Origin: Crambe crambe | Taxonomy: Eukaryota > Porifera > Demospongiae > Poecilosclerida > Crambeidae | DNA length: 64,000 nucleotides | Assembly: GCA_963924555.1 (NCBI GenBank) | Contig: OZ004592.1 | Coordinates: 1,922,001 to 1,986,000 of the forward strand | Direction of reading: 5' to 3' | In this document: positions 35,601 through 48,425 of the stretch, piece after piece | Numbering within the stretch: position 1 is the first letter of the stretch | Layout: each line of letters opens with the position of its first letter | Notes under the pieces: model-generated | Database searches by the model: none | Seen by the model: only the letters and a program-made list of their open reading frames with translations | Told to the model about the DNA's origin: nothing | Made by a program: the position numbers and the translations under genes

Positions 35601-38600
35601 ATTTTTGACAAACATTCAACTGAGGGTGAAAAGCGAACAGCAAATTGATGATGAAACACCTACCTAGGTGGAATCGTGTTTTGGGGAGACTGACTGGGTT
35701 CTGAGCTAGCCCTGGCATCAGCAAATTGGTGGGGATGATTATAAGGAGGGGGTGGGTGTGGCTGGTAGCCTTGAGGGTGTGGCTGCTGGCCGTAGTGCTG
35801 TTGTTGCTGCTGCTGTAATCTGGGGGATGAGCAGGGCTAATGGGTAGAATCTAAAAACAGTACACCCCAGCTGTCTTCACCATATCAATGGAGTTATGTG
35901 TTTAAATACGGTCCCAGCTGCTGGGCTTGAATATGGGATACTGTAGTGAGTGAATCAGCTTACATGGAAACACAGATATGGATACTTGATGGTGCTGGCC
36001 TTTCCATATGTTATAATTGCTATTGTTAATGAAACAATGGCTCCTGTGAGAAACCAGGTCAAGTGAAAATGATGTGCTAATAACAAGGTATTGATGGCAC
36101 TAGAAGAAATATACACCTTTAGTGGTCATTGAGATTATACCCCTCATACTAAATGGGTGCCACAATGGCTTACAGTTAATATTCCATGGGTCACATGAGC
36201 CGATCATTTCACATTCCATGGGTCACATGATCCAATCACTTTACATTCCATGGATCACATGTTAATTCCATATGGGTCACATGACCCAGTCTCTCAATTA
36301 ACTATATACTAAGCTGCTCACATCATTTGCTGTTGGTGTGTGAGTCCAACATTGTCCGGTAGTTGCTGTGATGGGTGGTGGAGTCCATTGGAGTGGCCAC
36401 CAGCACCACCACCGGCACCATCCAGGTCATCGGAGGAAACGAAACCAGGGGCGGAGTTTCGATGGCCGGGGTTGAGATAGGTGACATTGGGATCATTGCT
36501 GGATGACGATGTACTGGAAGATAAAGAGGTGGACTCCTGCATCCCATCTAAAATAAATCGGCAGAGAAAACCATTCATAAAAATTAATATGATTGTACTA
36601 CCCCATCCAATCATTTGATAAGATATCATCCAATACCCGTTGGTAATGAAATTAGGTTAACCAGTAACGAACTTAGTAGTCGGAAAATGGCTAGCATCAA
36701 ACCAAGGTAATATATTCATTCCCAAGCTTAGCGAGTCTGTCAGCCTTCAAGGAATTTTCCCACTGTGAACTGAATGGTGTTCCATTTTCCCTGGATGAAA
36801 GGGTCTGTTTCCCCCACTGTGAACCGAATGAAAGGTGAAGTGAGTGTCAGTTTCCCCCTACTGTGAAAGGTGGAGTGACCCCTACAGGGACTAAAGACTG
36901 ACCACACAAACATTACCAAACTCTTGAAACTGAAAGGCATTCACACTGTGGGCTGTGGTAACATCTGTGGGGATATTACCTAGGTAGGGCATCCCTTATT
37001 TATATGGTATTCATAGACACAGAGCTTCCAACAGTTCAAGAGGAACTTCATGATAGGAATTTACGAGTGGCATCTGGAGAGAAGTGATCAGATTTTACAG
37101 AGCACACACAATGAGGTAACTTCAGGACCATTACAAGTGCCTTTGGAGAGCATTATCTTACCGTATTACAAAGTTATGCATGTCTGAATCACAGAGCAGG
37201 ATCGATAAAAATTAATTTTAAAAATTGATAGTTGATCTGAGAATTAAACTAACCAGCCAGTAAGTCCTACCTGGTACATGATAATTGACCAAAGGAAGTT
37301 TACCTAGAGCTGTAAAGAGGGTGGGTCCCTAAATCAATTGTTGATCTGGACTAATTCTCAATAGTCAACTGTCAATATCCAAATTGTTGATTTGAGCTAT
37401 ACCAACAAGTCGATCCCACCTCTGACCTCTTTTATTCCTAAATTGTTATCGGAATTGACCTCAGAAACAACCAGACCCAGACAAATCCTAAGTGGGAGAG
37501 TTCTACTTTAAGATAACCAAACACCAAATATGGCCGGGATAGGTGGGTAAGTCATATCACAAGTCGACTAGGAACATAATTTCAATTATAAACTAATAAG
37601 GAAAAGGTGTGACTCCGGAGTGGACTTGAATATGCATAAAAGACCTGACACCATTAGCTGTTGCAAGTGTTTTTGGTGTTTCTTTTAATGACAAGACCAT
37701 ATAAGGTTTGATGGTGCTTTTTCATTTGTGTGATAAGGCACACCACAGCTGTATCCTCTCAAAAGCTCTAATTATCAATTCTTGGAATCTTATTTTCAAT
37801 ACAGTGGATTATGATGATAAATTATGTGACATAATTACAACTATTCCCCAACATCACAGGTCATGGACATTTTTTTTTTCCTGGTCCCAAAGCATTTGTA
37901 TGGACACATTGTGCACTATAATGCACCATGCAATTACTTAGATGAGCCTATGGGGACTGTTTACAACAACCAACAACCTTGCCCACTATTTTCTGGTTAT
38001 CTAAGAAATGAACTGCACACATATCAGTTAAATCTGTATTCAACTTTCATACAAAGGAAATTCCTAGGCAATCTACAGCCTTGCCCACCTAACTCAACTT
38101 TTCTCTAAGCCCACAGCCAACCTTTGACCCTGTTAATTGACTTTTCTAAAAGCAATGGTTGCTATACCCACCCACTTGTCAGACAAGTTTCCCATGGCAA
38201 TTTCAGGGGCTTTGTGGGTAGTGTAGGTAGGTAGAAGCACAAACAAGATAGACTAAACCACACCACCATTAGCATACGCAAGTGCTAGTCAAATTTTTAT
38301 AGGGCTGGAGTTTTGGTGTGGAAAATGGTCCAATCATTATAGCAAACATGATAAACATTTGGGAGAGTTTCATCGAAGAAAGTAATAAGGGGCTATCATA
38401 CATCAATAGGACACACACATAAACTAAAAAAGTTTTTGTTCTGTTTGTCTTTTTGTAGCCTGCATTTAGTTTCAAAAAGATAAAAGTTCACAACCGCCAT
38501 TTCCATTATTCTCATCAGAGCAGACATCTCTCTATTAAAGCCACTTCAAAATCTCATGCTCTCACGTCCTTATTAGGCAATCACCTGTCTCGGACAGAAA

Positions 38601-41201
38601 TACACAGCTATCATCAACAAGTGTCAACATTCTTCCATGAAAGAGGCAGATAAGACTTGTTTGAGGACAGTAGCAAGTGGAGAAGAACCTACTCTCACCG
38701 GCCAAATCAGACACAATAAAGCCACAATGTTTGCCACTAATATAGAGGACTATTACTCTGCTAATTCGATGTGTGGTAATCCATGGAAAATAGAGGCACT
38801 TAAAGTGTGGTGTAGGACTTTTGCATGATCTACCTGATACACACACAATATCAAACTGGCTGCTATATACGAGACCTTTGGGACTTCATCTTTGACTAGT
38901 ATAGGGTGACCACCAAGTCGGGTTCCTTTGCATCATGTTAATGTACAGGTCACATGAGTCACATGCCTTGACTTGAGTCACATGACATGTACAACTGAGC
39001 AATAACAAGTAGAATTGCTGACAAAAGATCCTAACAAAACCAGTTACAGTCTAAACACTGAACATGGGAGTTCTGTAAAATAACGCCATTCTGTGCATAT
39101 TTACCAGTTATCAAGACGCACTAACACCTACATATTATTAGGACCTGGGTCATGTAGAAGGGTATCCTTATTTCAGGGGTGAATTAATTAACACATACAG
39201 TATCTGCATATTGCACCTGGAGAGAGACAGCCAAAGGGTTTCTCATTTCAAGGAGACCTTTCTATTGTAGACATACATACTATGCACTACATGGTCAACA
39301 CAGATGCCATAGCAAGCACTGGCTTTGCTCCACGCATGCACGATATGAATGCAATCAAAGGTGAATATCAATATTGACAGATAGGAAGGGTAGTAAGGTG
39401 ACAAACACCAATACAATGAGGTACGTAAAACATATACCATTGTTGAGCAATAGACAGACCAACACATACCAACTGTTGTAACCTGAGAAGTACTGTACAT
39501 GTTTTAAACCTTGATCAATCATTACGAGGAAAATCAAAACCGAGCTTATCAACCAAGTTGTTTGATCCACTAAAGCAACACTTTATGGCCACACTTATGG
39601 GGGAGTGGGGGAAGCCACACACAAAGGGTGCATGTAGAAACTGGACTGTGGCCAATGAGATTAGGTAACTGGTTTAATTAGAGTAACAATTTTCAAATTT
39701 CATCCCACACTGTATTCTTATTATGTTCATTTCTATGAGGAATTTAATTTTTTGCTTGGCATGCGAGTAGTTTAAAAAGTCACATTACAGACATAACTAA
39801 TGATGGCTCCATCAAAGGTAAGGTGTCAAGCCATACAGTAACACATAGCAACCATATCCACGCAATGCCAACTACAGTATTATTCAGGTGATATATTGAT
39901 ATGCCTCACAAATAAACAATTTATGCTAACCAAAAGTCCAAACAGTTTCAGTATAAGGTTATATTTGTCAATTTTAGCCTCTCAGCTGCCTGCTTGTGTT
40001 GTAAAGTTTGATATAACAACTTTCTCAGCACACAAGAGTAGTGGTGGTATACACTGTGTGGCTATGCAAATAAATCTCCATTAGTGAGCTCAAGTTACCT
40101 ACTAAGAAGTCAGTATTCTCCCCCAACTGAAAAGTATATCATTCTCCCTAACTGAAAAGTACATCATTCTCCCCAACTGAAAAGTATAGTATTCTCCCAA
40201 CTGAAAAGTAAGTACAGTATTCTCCCAACTGAAAAGTCAGTATTTATCGAATGAAAGAGTCAATATTTCTCTACTGAAAAGTCAGTATTTCCCAAATGAA
40301 AAAAAAAGTTATCATTTCTCTACTGAAAGTATACTCTCTGGTCAGTTATACAAGCCTTGATAAAACATGTATGTTGTGTCTAAAATCCATTAATTTTTCC
40401 TCCTTCACACAATTTAATACAACAACCTTCCAAGTTTATTATGTCATGCTCTGCTACACCATGTTCATTCACACCGTGCATAACTAAGCAAAGAATACTA
40501 ACTAATTACCAGAGATGTACATGCCATTCAGAAGAATACTAACTAATTACCAGAGATGTACAAGCCATTCAGAAGAATACTAACTAATTACCAGAGGTGC
40601 ACAAGCCATTCATCATTCAGAAGATGTACAAGAGGAATGCCCAGAGATTATCAAATGCCCAGAGAATAAAAAAATATAGAGAGAGAGACTCGACCATTCA
40701 GCAAAGAATACCAAAGAATACTGAACATTCAGCAGGAGAATACCAAGGAATACTGACCATTCAGCAGGAGAATACAGTAAGAGAATACCAGGACAATACC
40801 AAGGAATACTGACTGAGGAAATGAAGCTATCAAAACAATGCCCCCTCACCACAAATAAACAGAGCTGATTATCTAAGTGTGGCCATGTATATGTCATTAG
40901 TGGCCTTGTCACCAAGTCAACTCACTAAATGGACTCCACCATACTCTGGTGAATAGATGTGAAAACTAACACTTTCAGTAGCTCCATCAGTAAGTATAAA
41001 AAGGAAATAAAGGAAATTGAACACCACTCTATTGATGAAAGCAATAAGTTCTTTGATACTGGCTGATCCCCGGATTATATAAGAATCTACCACCCGGGCA
41101 ACTCGTAAAGTCCCAAGAGAGTGCATCAACAGTGGCAATCCCTAACTTTTCTATACCAGTCTGAAGATATCAGTCCAATGCAAACTCTCTCTCCCTTCCC
41201 T

Positions 41202-41239
<38 letters not shown>

Positions 41240-42728
41240 AGCCAACTGTAACAGTTGAATTCAAAACTGAACAGTGGTCCAATAAAAAGGACAGATTGTC
41301 TACAACCCACAGAGGGGAAAAAACATTTCCGTGAAAAATAAAGAGGCAAAAAGACAAGGGAAAAAACATTTCTGTGAAATGAAAAAAAATGTAGGGATGA
41401 CCTTCATCCCTACCCTTGTTTTGAGTAATGGTCATCCCTACATTTTTGATTATCTATGATCATCTAGCACACACACATATTATCTAACATGCGCACGAAA
41501 AAATGGCTTCCAAGTTAGTCGAGTACTGTGCTCCGTAGTGTCTCCTTTTACATCAACTCTTTTGAGGATTGACAAGTACAAAAGATCATAGCTGGTAGAA
41601 TTTGGAGTGGATTTATCCAGAAATCATAGCTATAGCTTGAGTGGTTCGAGAGATATGGTTAATAACGATAACAACAATAGAGAAGAAGAATCCAGCGATT
41701 TACCTGCTTGCTGTATTTCTGAAACGGTAAGCTCCCTGGTCCTGAAACTTGGTCTGCACTTTGTAGTAGGCTCTAGTAGGCTAGATAATCATTCACAGTA
41801 GCTTTTGTTAGGTCTAGAATTTCACTTTTATATTAGTCTATAGGCGGTGCGCACAGCCATCTACATCATCCCTACATAGAGAGAGCTACCGCTCTCTCTG
41901 ATACATACATACATACATACATACATACATACTATTTTCCATCTTTGCTTGCATCATTACAATCACAAATTATGGGCAATCGAAAGGAATCAGTATATAT
42001 GAAATTCACCACACTATAAACACATCACCACCCCACCACCAAGGGTTTTAGCCATAAGGTACTAGGGAAATGCAAGCATTGTGGGGCAAGCACACATGCT
42101 CAGGTCGAAGCTGCAACATTAGATATATGTTTGCACGAGGGTGAAAGGTCATCATCACGTGTGGGGCTCACTTTGCCATGCAATTCTAATTTCAAGATGC
42201 CATACTTTCCCTCCTTTCAGCTTTCTGGGTTATTTCTTATGACTAGGGGAAGAACCCTAAAGTTAGCAATGCCTGAAGGCTCTGACAAAAGGACATTTGA
42301 TTCCAAGATAGACTGCATGTCACTTATTAACTGCTCATACCCAACCATGTGCCCACTTTGTATCTCTGATCATATAAACAGGAACCATGTCCACCAAACA
42401 GCAAGTCTGTGCAAGTAAACACTGGACCAAACAACAATGTACAAATTATTTAACGACATAGTGGTGGATTTGCACCGATTTGAAACACCTGCTATACTTC
42501 TTTCTATTGCAATAGTGTCAGACAAATAGAAAAATGGGTGGTTTTGTTTGGTCAGACTTTATGTGACTACCTCCTCAATCAAAGAGAGATAACTTAATTA
42601 CAGGAAGCCCCTAGTGATACAGACACCAAGTCTACCAAAAAACAAGTCTGTTGACTGAACAACAACAACACATCCTGGTACATGATCAACCCCAAGAAGA
42701 GGAAATTGTGTCAAGCAGATCAAACATT

Positions 42729-42785
<57 letters not shown>

Positions 42786-44147
42786 TACATATTGACAAAG
42801 CTACTCAACACCAACCATTTAGGATATTAGTGGATAATTCCTATTTAGGAATGTTAACTATATTAGAGCACAGAATTTCTCACTGATGGATTCCCTTGGC
42901 CCTATCTCTTTCAAGTGGTCAAAGGAAATAGCATTTGAAACATATCTCAATTTTTAACAATAAAATCACTTCCTCTGAATAATTATTCTAGAAAGTTAGC
43001 CCATGAACTCCAACAAGAATGCCTATTCACATGCTTCATTACTCTGCCCATATCAACTACTGCCGTCCTGCAAATTCCATGTCATTTGCTATACAGTAAT
43101 ACACACCACTCCTTTATGGACTGCATAGCACACTCCTTTATGAACTGCATATCACTATGGAACACCACTCCTTTATGAACTGCAAATCCCATATCACTAC
43201 AGGACACCACTCCTTTATGAACTGCAAATCCCATATCACTACAGGACACCACTCCTTTATGAACTGCAAATCCCATATCACCCTGCTTATAGAATACCAC
43301 TCCTTAAATTATATACCTACTACGGGACACCCACTCCCTTATAGAATACCACTCCTTTCAAATCCCATTACTATGGAATACCACTCCTTTAAATCTACTC
43401 CATACCCATAAAATATTGTGCTTCTCTAAATAAGCTCATGATATGATCAATCTTGCATGCAACACGAAACACATGGGGGTACAAGAATAGTGCAAAAATC
43501 TAATCAGACTTGTTTTCCTTGCCAAGGTTATCAGCATGTAAATATCAGTGTGGTACGAGATACCACACTAGATCACAGTATTGTACTAAATGCCTCACAC
43601 TATAGCAAATATCACTTGCTAAATCACATAGAAACCTCTCATTGCATGTACTTCTTCCATTCTCCCAAGGTAAGTTACTGCAAGAAACAGTTTAGCTAAC
43701 TAGTTGCTACCTCACAATCCAAATTACTAAGACTGTACTGAGTGCACAGTTAAGACCCAAGATGACAAAAGAGCCAGCATATTCGAATACAGCTAGCTAT
43801 CACACCTAGCTGCTACCATAAAGCTAGCTAGCTAAACATTTACATTCTTACTAAAAAAAACTTCCTACAACCTGCTCAGCTAACTTTTAGTATAATAACA
43901 GCGGCTTACCTTTACCCCTAATCTTTGATTTTCTCTTGGCTCGCCACTTCCAAGGTCGCACAAGCCTGTATAAGAAATTCTTCCTTTTATCTTTCACCTC
44001 TAGATCGTCCATACTTGAGTTTCTCCTAATGCCTTCTCTCTGTGGTACACCGTTGCTAGCTTGCCCCGGATTCAATAAGTCAGAATCACTTTGGGAACGG
44101 GTTTTTGTTGCGGCAAAAGCGCCCTGGGAGGCATCAGAATGCGCCAT
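32676..44147 (-). CDS. PHACTR: Phosphatase and actin regulator (PHACTR) family protein
   Basis: Predicted G-actin and PP1 regulator. The first exon (about 43909-44147, start MAHSDASQ) ends in a basic [16 protein letters not shown], the family's N-terminal signature. A 7.3-kb repeat-filled intron follows. Low-complexity exons (about 36329-36547, 35665-35817, 34599-34731, 33937-34252) end with an acidic tract. Exon 33749-33826 aligns with the RPEL-2 position but ends in [13 protein letters not shown], so that RPEL looks lost. Exon 33364-33568 has two good RPEL motifs ([20 protein letters not shown] and [20 protein letters not shown]). Exon 33048-33215 is the PP1-binding segment ([28 protein letters not shown]). 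The last exon (32676-32832) adds about 50 residues where vertebrate proteins soon end. No N-terminal RPEL exon was found in the long intron. An ATG 18 nt further upstream is possible. Confidence 0.88.
34932..35005. mobile_element. MITE-like element, CAGG-TTCTCCCC family, short copy
   Basis: A 74-bp unit in a PHACTR intron, bounded by CAGGGTTATCCCCAGG and CCTGGGGAGAACCCTG as near-perfect inverted ends. It shares termini, but little interior, with 4465-4615 and 58817-58960, so it is probably an internally deleted relative. Confidence 0.65.
36180..36290. repeat. About 33-bp tandem repeat in PHACTR intron
   Basis: Four diverged copies of a unit with ATTCCATGGGTCACATGA followed by CAATCACTTTAC. 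Non-coding. Confidence 0.8.
40110..40335. repeat. About 26-34-bp tandem repeat in PHACTR intron
   Basis: Seven or more diverged copies of a unit combining GTATTCTCCCCAACTGAAAA and GTA. Later copies lose part of the CCCC stretch. Confidence 0.85.
40495..40815. repeat. About 43-bp tandem repeat and related shorter repeats
   Basis: Three close copies of a unit with GAATACTAACTAATTACCAG and AGATGTACAAGCCATTCA (40495-40615) grade into shorter AATACCAAGGAATACTGACC / ATTCAGCAGGAG repeats to 40815. Open frames here are repeat translations. Confidence 0.85.
41203..41236. repeat. Poly(T) tract
   Basis: An uninterrupted run of about 34 T. On the minus strand it is a poly(A), possibly a retroposed tail, but no adjacent retroelement is evident. 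Confidence 0.95.
41385..41447. repeat. 18-bp perfect inverted repeat
   Basis: The arms 41385-41402 and 41430-41447 (AAAAATGTAGGGATGACC and its reverse complement) flank a 27-nt loop. The loop contains a further CATCCCTAC copy. Confidence 0.9.
41905..41932. repeat. (ACAT)n microsatellite
   Basis: About seven CATA tetranucleotides in the PHACTR first intron. Confidence 0.9.
42734..42783. repeat. (CT)n microsatellite
   Basis: About 50 bp of CT repeats in the PHACTR first intron. Confidence 0.95.
43100..43395. repeat. About 48-bp minisatellite in PHACTR intron
   Basis: Three near-identical copies and several decayed ones of a unit combining ACACCACTCCTTTATGAACT, GCAAATCCCATATCACTAC and AGG. 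The open frames across it on both strands simply repeat a short peptide and are not genes. Confidence 0.9.
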
Positions 44148-44295
44148 CTTACAAGACAGTAACAAGATTCTAACAACATTGACGTAATTGCATAATTGCG
44201 CGCGCTAGTACATAGTAAACGTGCATGTGGTTGTCACATGATATGACCCGCGCTCTGCTCACAGATATATCTCTAGCTCTACTTCTTTGGCAGGT
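44148..44295. promoter_or_regulatory. Shared divergent promoter, PHACTR and KAT8
   Basis: The start codons are 148 bp apart on opposite strands. The interval is locally GC-richer, with TTGCGCGCGC at about 44197 and CACATGAT at about 44237. No TATA box is evident at a convincing position. Confidence 0.5.
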
Positions 44296-46103
<1,808 letters not shown>

Positions 46104-46161
46104 CTATCTATCACAATACATGACTTTTGCTGTTATAAAAACTTGGCATTTATTGATAATG

Positions 46162-48239
46162 TTATTCATCTTCAACTATCTCATTTATAATGCGCATAAT
46201 CTCTTCATCGCTTCGGTCCAGCAAGCGGTGAGGATTGAGTGTTCCATACCCAATTTCATCTGAATGGTGTCCTGGGGATGAGCTGATTTCCTTCAACAGT
46301 TCTCTCATCACCCACACATTGTGGATCAGCTCAATCAGTGGCTTCTTGCCAATCTTGAACTTCTTGTGGTCTCTCTCACAGATATCTGCCACAGCCTGTA
46401 AAATGAGGCAGATTAATCCAGCGACTCCAGGAGTGGCACACGATGTTCCACTGGCACAGTCCATGGCAAACGGTCCCTTAGTTCCAGGGCCTGGTCCCCA
46501 CAGGTTATCACCGGGGGAGAGGAAATCCAGCTCCCTCCCAACAGGAGAAAAGGAAGTCGGTTTCCCATTTTCGTCGTGCGCTCCAATACAAAGAACTTGG
46601 CCGAGTCTAGCAGGAAAGGAGATCGGTTGCATCCGAAGTCTACCCACATTAGAGGCACAGCAGACTATTATCATCCCAAGACTGGTCATCTCCGAGATGA
46701 CTTGAGCTCGCTGCTGACTGAAATAAGTGGATGCTAGAGATATGGAGACTACGTCAATTTTCAGTGTTCCTGAAGTGTGCATCTTCTTCAGCCAATGTAG
46801 GGCATCCAGGAACGCCTCAGAATCCACATCTCCGTTGCTAGTATTCACCACTTTACAGATCACTAGCTTGGCACCAGGAGCAACTCCAGGAGGCACTAAA
46901 ATGCTCTCCGATTTCGGATCTGAGGAGGTTGGGCAGTAGAAAGAAGAGCCGGCAGCTATTCCTGCACAGTGCGTGCCATGACCATCAGAGTCAATGGCAC
47001 AGTCAATATCATCCACTCTGTCCTTGATAAAATTCTTGATTGCGATAATTTTATTTTTGAAAGCAGGATGTGTGTAGTTGATGCCTGAATCAATGATAGC
47101 AATAGTCCTTCCTGATCCGTCAATACCATTCTGATGGAGTCGCTCTAAGTCCCAAATTTTTGAAGTGAATGGGCCATCAGTGTTGAGTTCCTCTTCATCA
47201 AAGTAAGTGCAATCGGAGGAGAATGCAACCTTACCTTTCTGCACACACAAATAAATTGCAAAATTAATTTAGATGGCTATCTTAAACTTACCGATTTTTG
47301 GATCTTGGGCTTAACTGTCCTTTTCCTTTCTCTGCTCTGCTCTTCTTCAGCAAAGACATTCAAACTCTGGATTAGTTCACTTGACTCTACAGCTTTCCCC
47401 AGACTACTCTCTTCCTCCAAGCCAGCAACATAGTCTGGACCAGGGGTACCTAGATCTACATCACTGTAGGCTACTTTGAGTGAACTCTTCAAACGCTTTA
47501 TCTCTTTCATCAATTTATCATAAAATCCCTTGATTTCTTCCTCGGTTGATACTAATGTTATTTTCTTCAGTTTCAGTTTATGGAAGAATGAAATAAATGA
47601 CTTGAAATCATATCCTTGAATTCCTTTTGAAGCTGACGAACCTTTCAATGGCAGATAAAGATTAGAAACAATTGCCCTTTCTTCAAGGATTTGAAGAATG
47701 TTGCTAAAATCCGTTTCAGAATTGAGCTCCATTTTGGGAACATAAAAATTGCCGATACTTTTCACATTGGACATCTCCTTTAAAATGGCATCAATAAGCA
47801 TTTTGAGAAATCCTGCATTGCTGGAGAGCTTATCCTCGTACATTGGTGGTAATCGAATTTCAACACAGTCCATTCGAGTAGCCATTTTCCAGAGATGAAG
47901 GTAATTTTGGGCAGTCAGGAGTACAAATTCTTGAAGATCAGGGAGGGAATCTGGTATTGCTGCTGGCAGCTCCGGAGGCAAGAATAGAGAAAACGTTTTT
48001 ATTGGGACATTATCATGCGTTTCTACAGTTGGCTTCAACGTTTGGAGTCTTGGTTTCTTTGCAGGAGGATGGCTGAAATCAGTCTCTTCTGTCCCAACAT
48101 CTTGATATTTGACAACACCGGCGTTACCATTGCTTTCTCTTGAAAGAGAAGAGGCTTTGTGCTTCAGTGCTTTGATACCAGATGACTGGCCCAGCCTGTG
48201 GGAGGGAGGAAGGGTGAGCAGTTTGTGCGGAGAATCCAT
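46162..48239 (-). CDS. Intracellular subtilisin-like serine protease with unknown N-terminal region
   Basis: Peptidase family S8. Exon 1 (47292-48239, 316 codons) and exon 2 (46162-47238) join in phase 0 to give 674 residues. There is no signal peptide; residues 1-70 are Ser/Lys-rich with a basic KKPRL. Residues about 80-260 form a region I do not recognise, rich in amphipathic helices (LPDLQEFVLLTAQNYLHLWK). The protease domain (about 335-600) keeps the full triad: Asp in AIIDSGINYTHP, His in DGHGTHCAGI and Ser in SGTSCATPGVAG, with oxyanion Asn in CCASNVGR. A C-terminal HNVWVMRELLKEI motif is shared with the neighbouring paralogue. The gene is convergent with KAT8 and tandem with the second subtilase 186 bp away. 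Its role is unknown; intracellular regulated proteolysis is inference. Confidence 0.85.
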
Positions 48240-48425
48240 TTCACAGGATATCTGTTAAAGAGCAAGTTACCTTCCGTTCGTTCTTGTACTGTAACAAGGC
48301 TATAAGCCCGCCAAAATCAGCCCCACCCACTATTAAATGGAACCGCCCAAACCAAGATTATTATGGCGGCAGCAGACTAAACTTGTAGCTGTTTTGTTAT
48401 AATTAGATTGGGCTAAGTGCATATG

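Larger units (their letters stand above)
36548..43908. other. Long first intron of the PHACTR gene
   Basis: No convincing coding exon was found on the minus strand between the signature N-terminal exon and the exon at about 36329-36547. The interval carries several minisatellites, poly(T), (CT)n and (ACAT)n tracts and a hairpin, each listed separately. One short plus-strand frame at 41607-41725 that ends at a GTAAGC donor could be an exon of a nested gene, but it is unsupported. Confidence 0.6.

Noticed and set aside
42131..42418. A plus-strand frame with a [15 protein letters not shown] stretch that resembles a zinc motif
   Set aside because: It begins in a dispersed repeat shared with about 52740 and has no partner exon or domain match.
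43100..43395. Possible CRISPR-like array because of regular repeats
   Set aside because: The repeats are contiguous with no unique spacers and lie in an animal intron.
43082..43411. Frames on both strands with repeated short peptides
   Set aside because: They are translations of a 48-bp minisatellite in the PHACTR intron.
36548..43908. An N-terminal RPEL exon for PHACTR
   Set aside because: Searched by eye on the minus strand for an RxSxRPxxxEL-type pattern; none was found.
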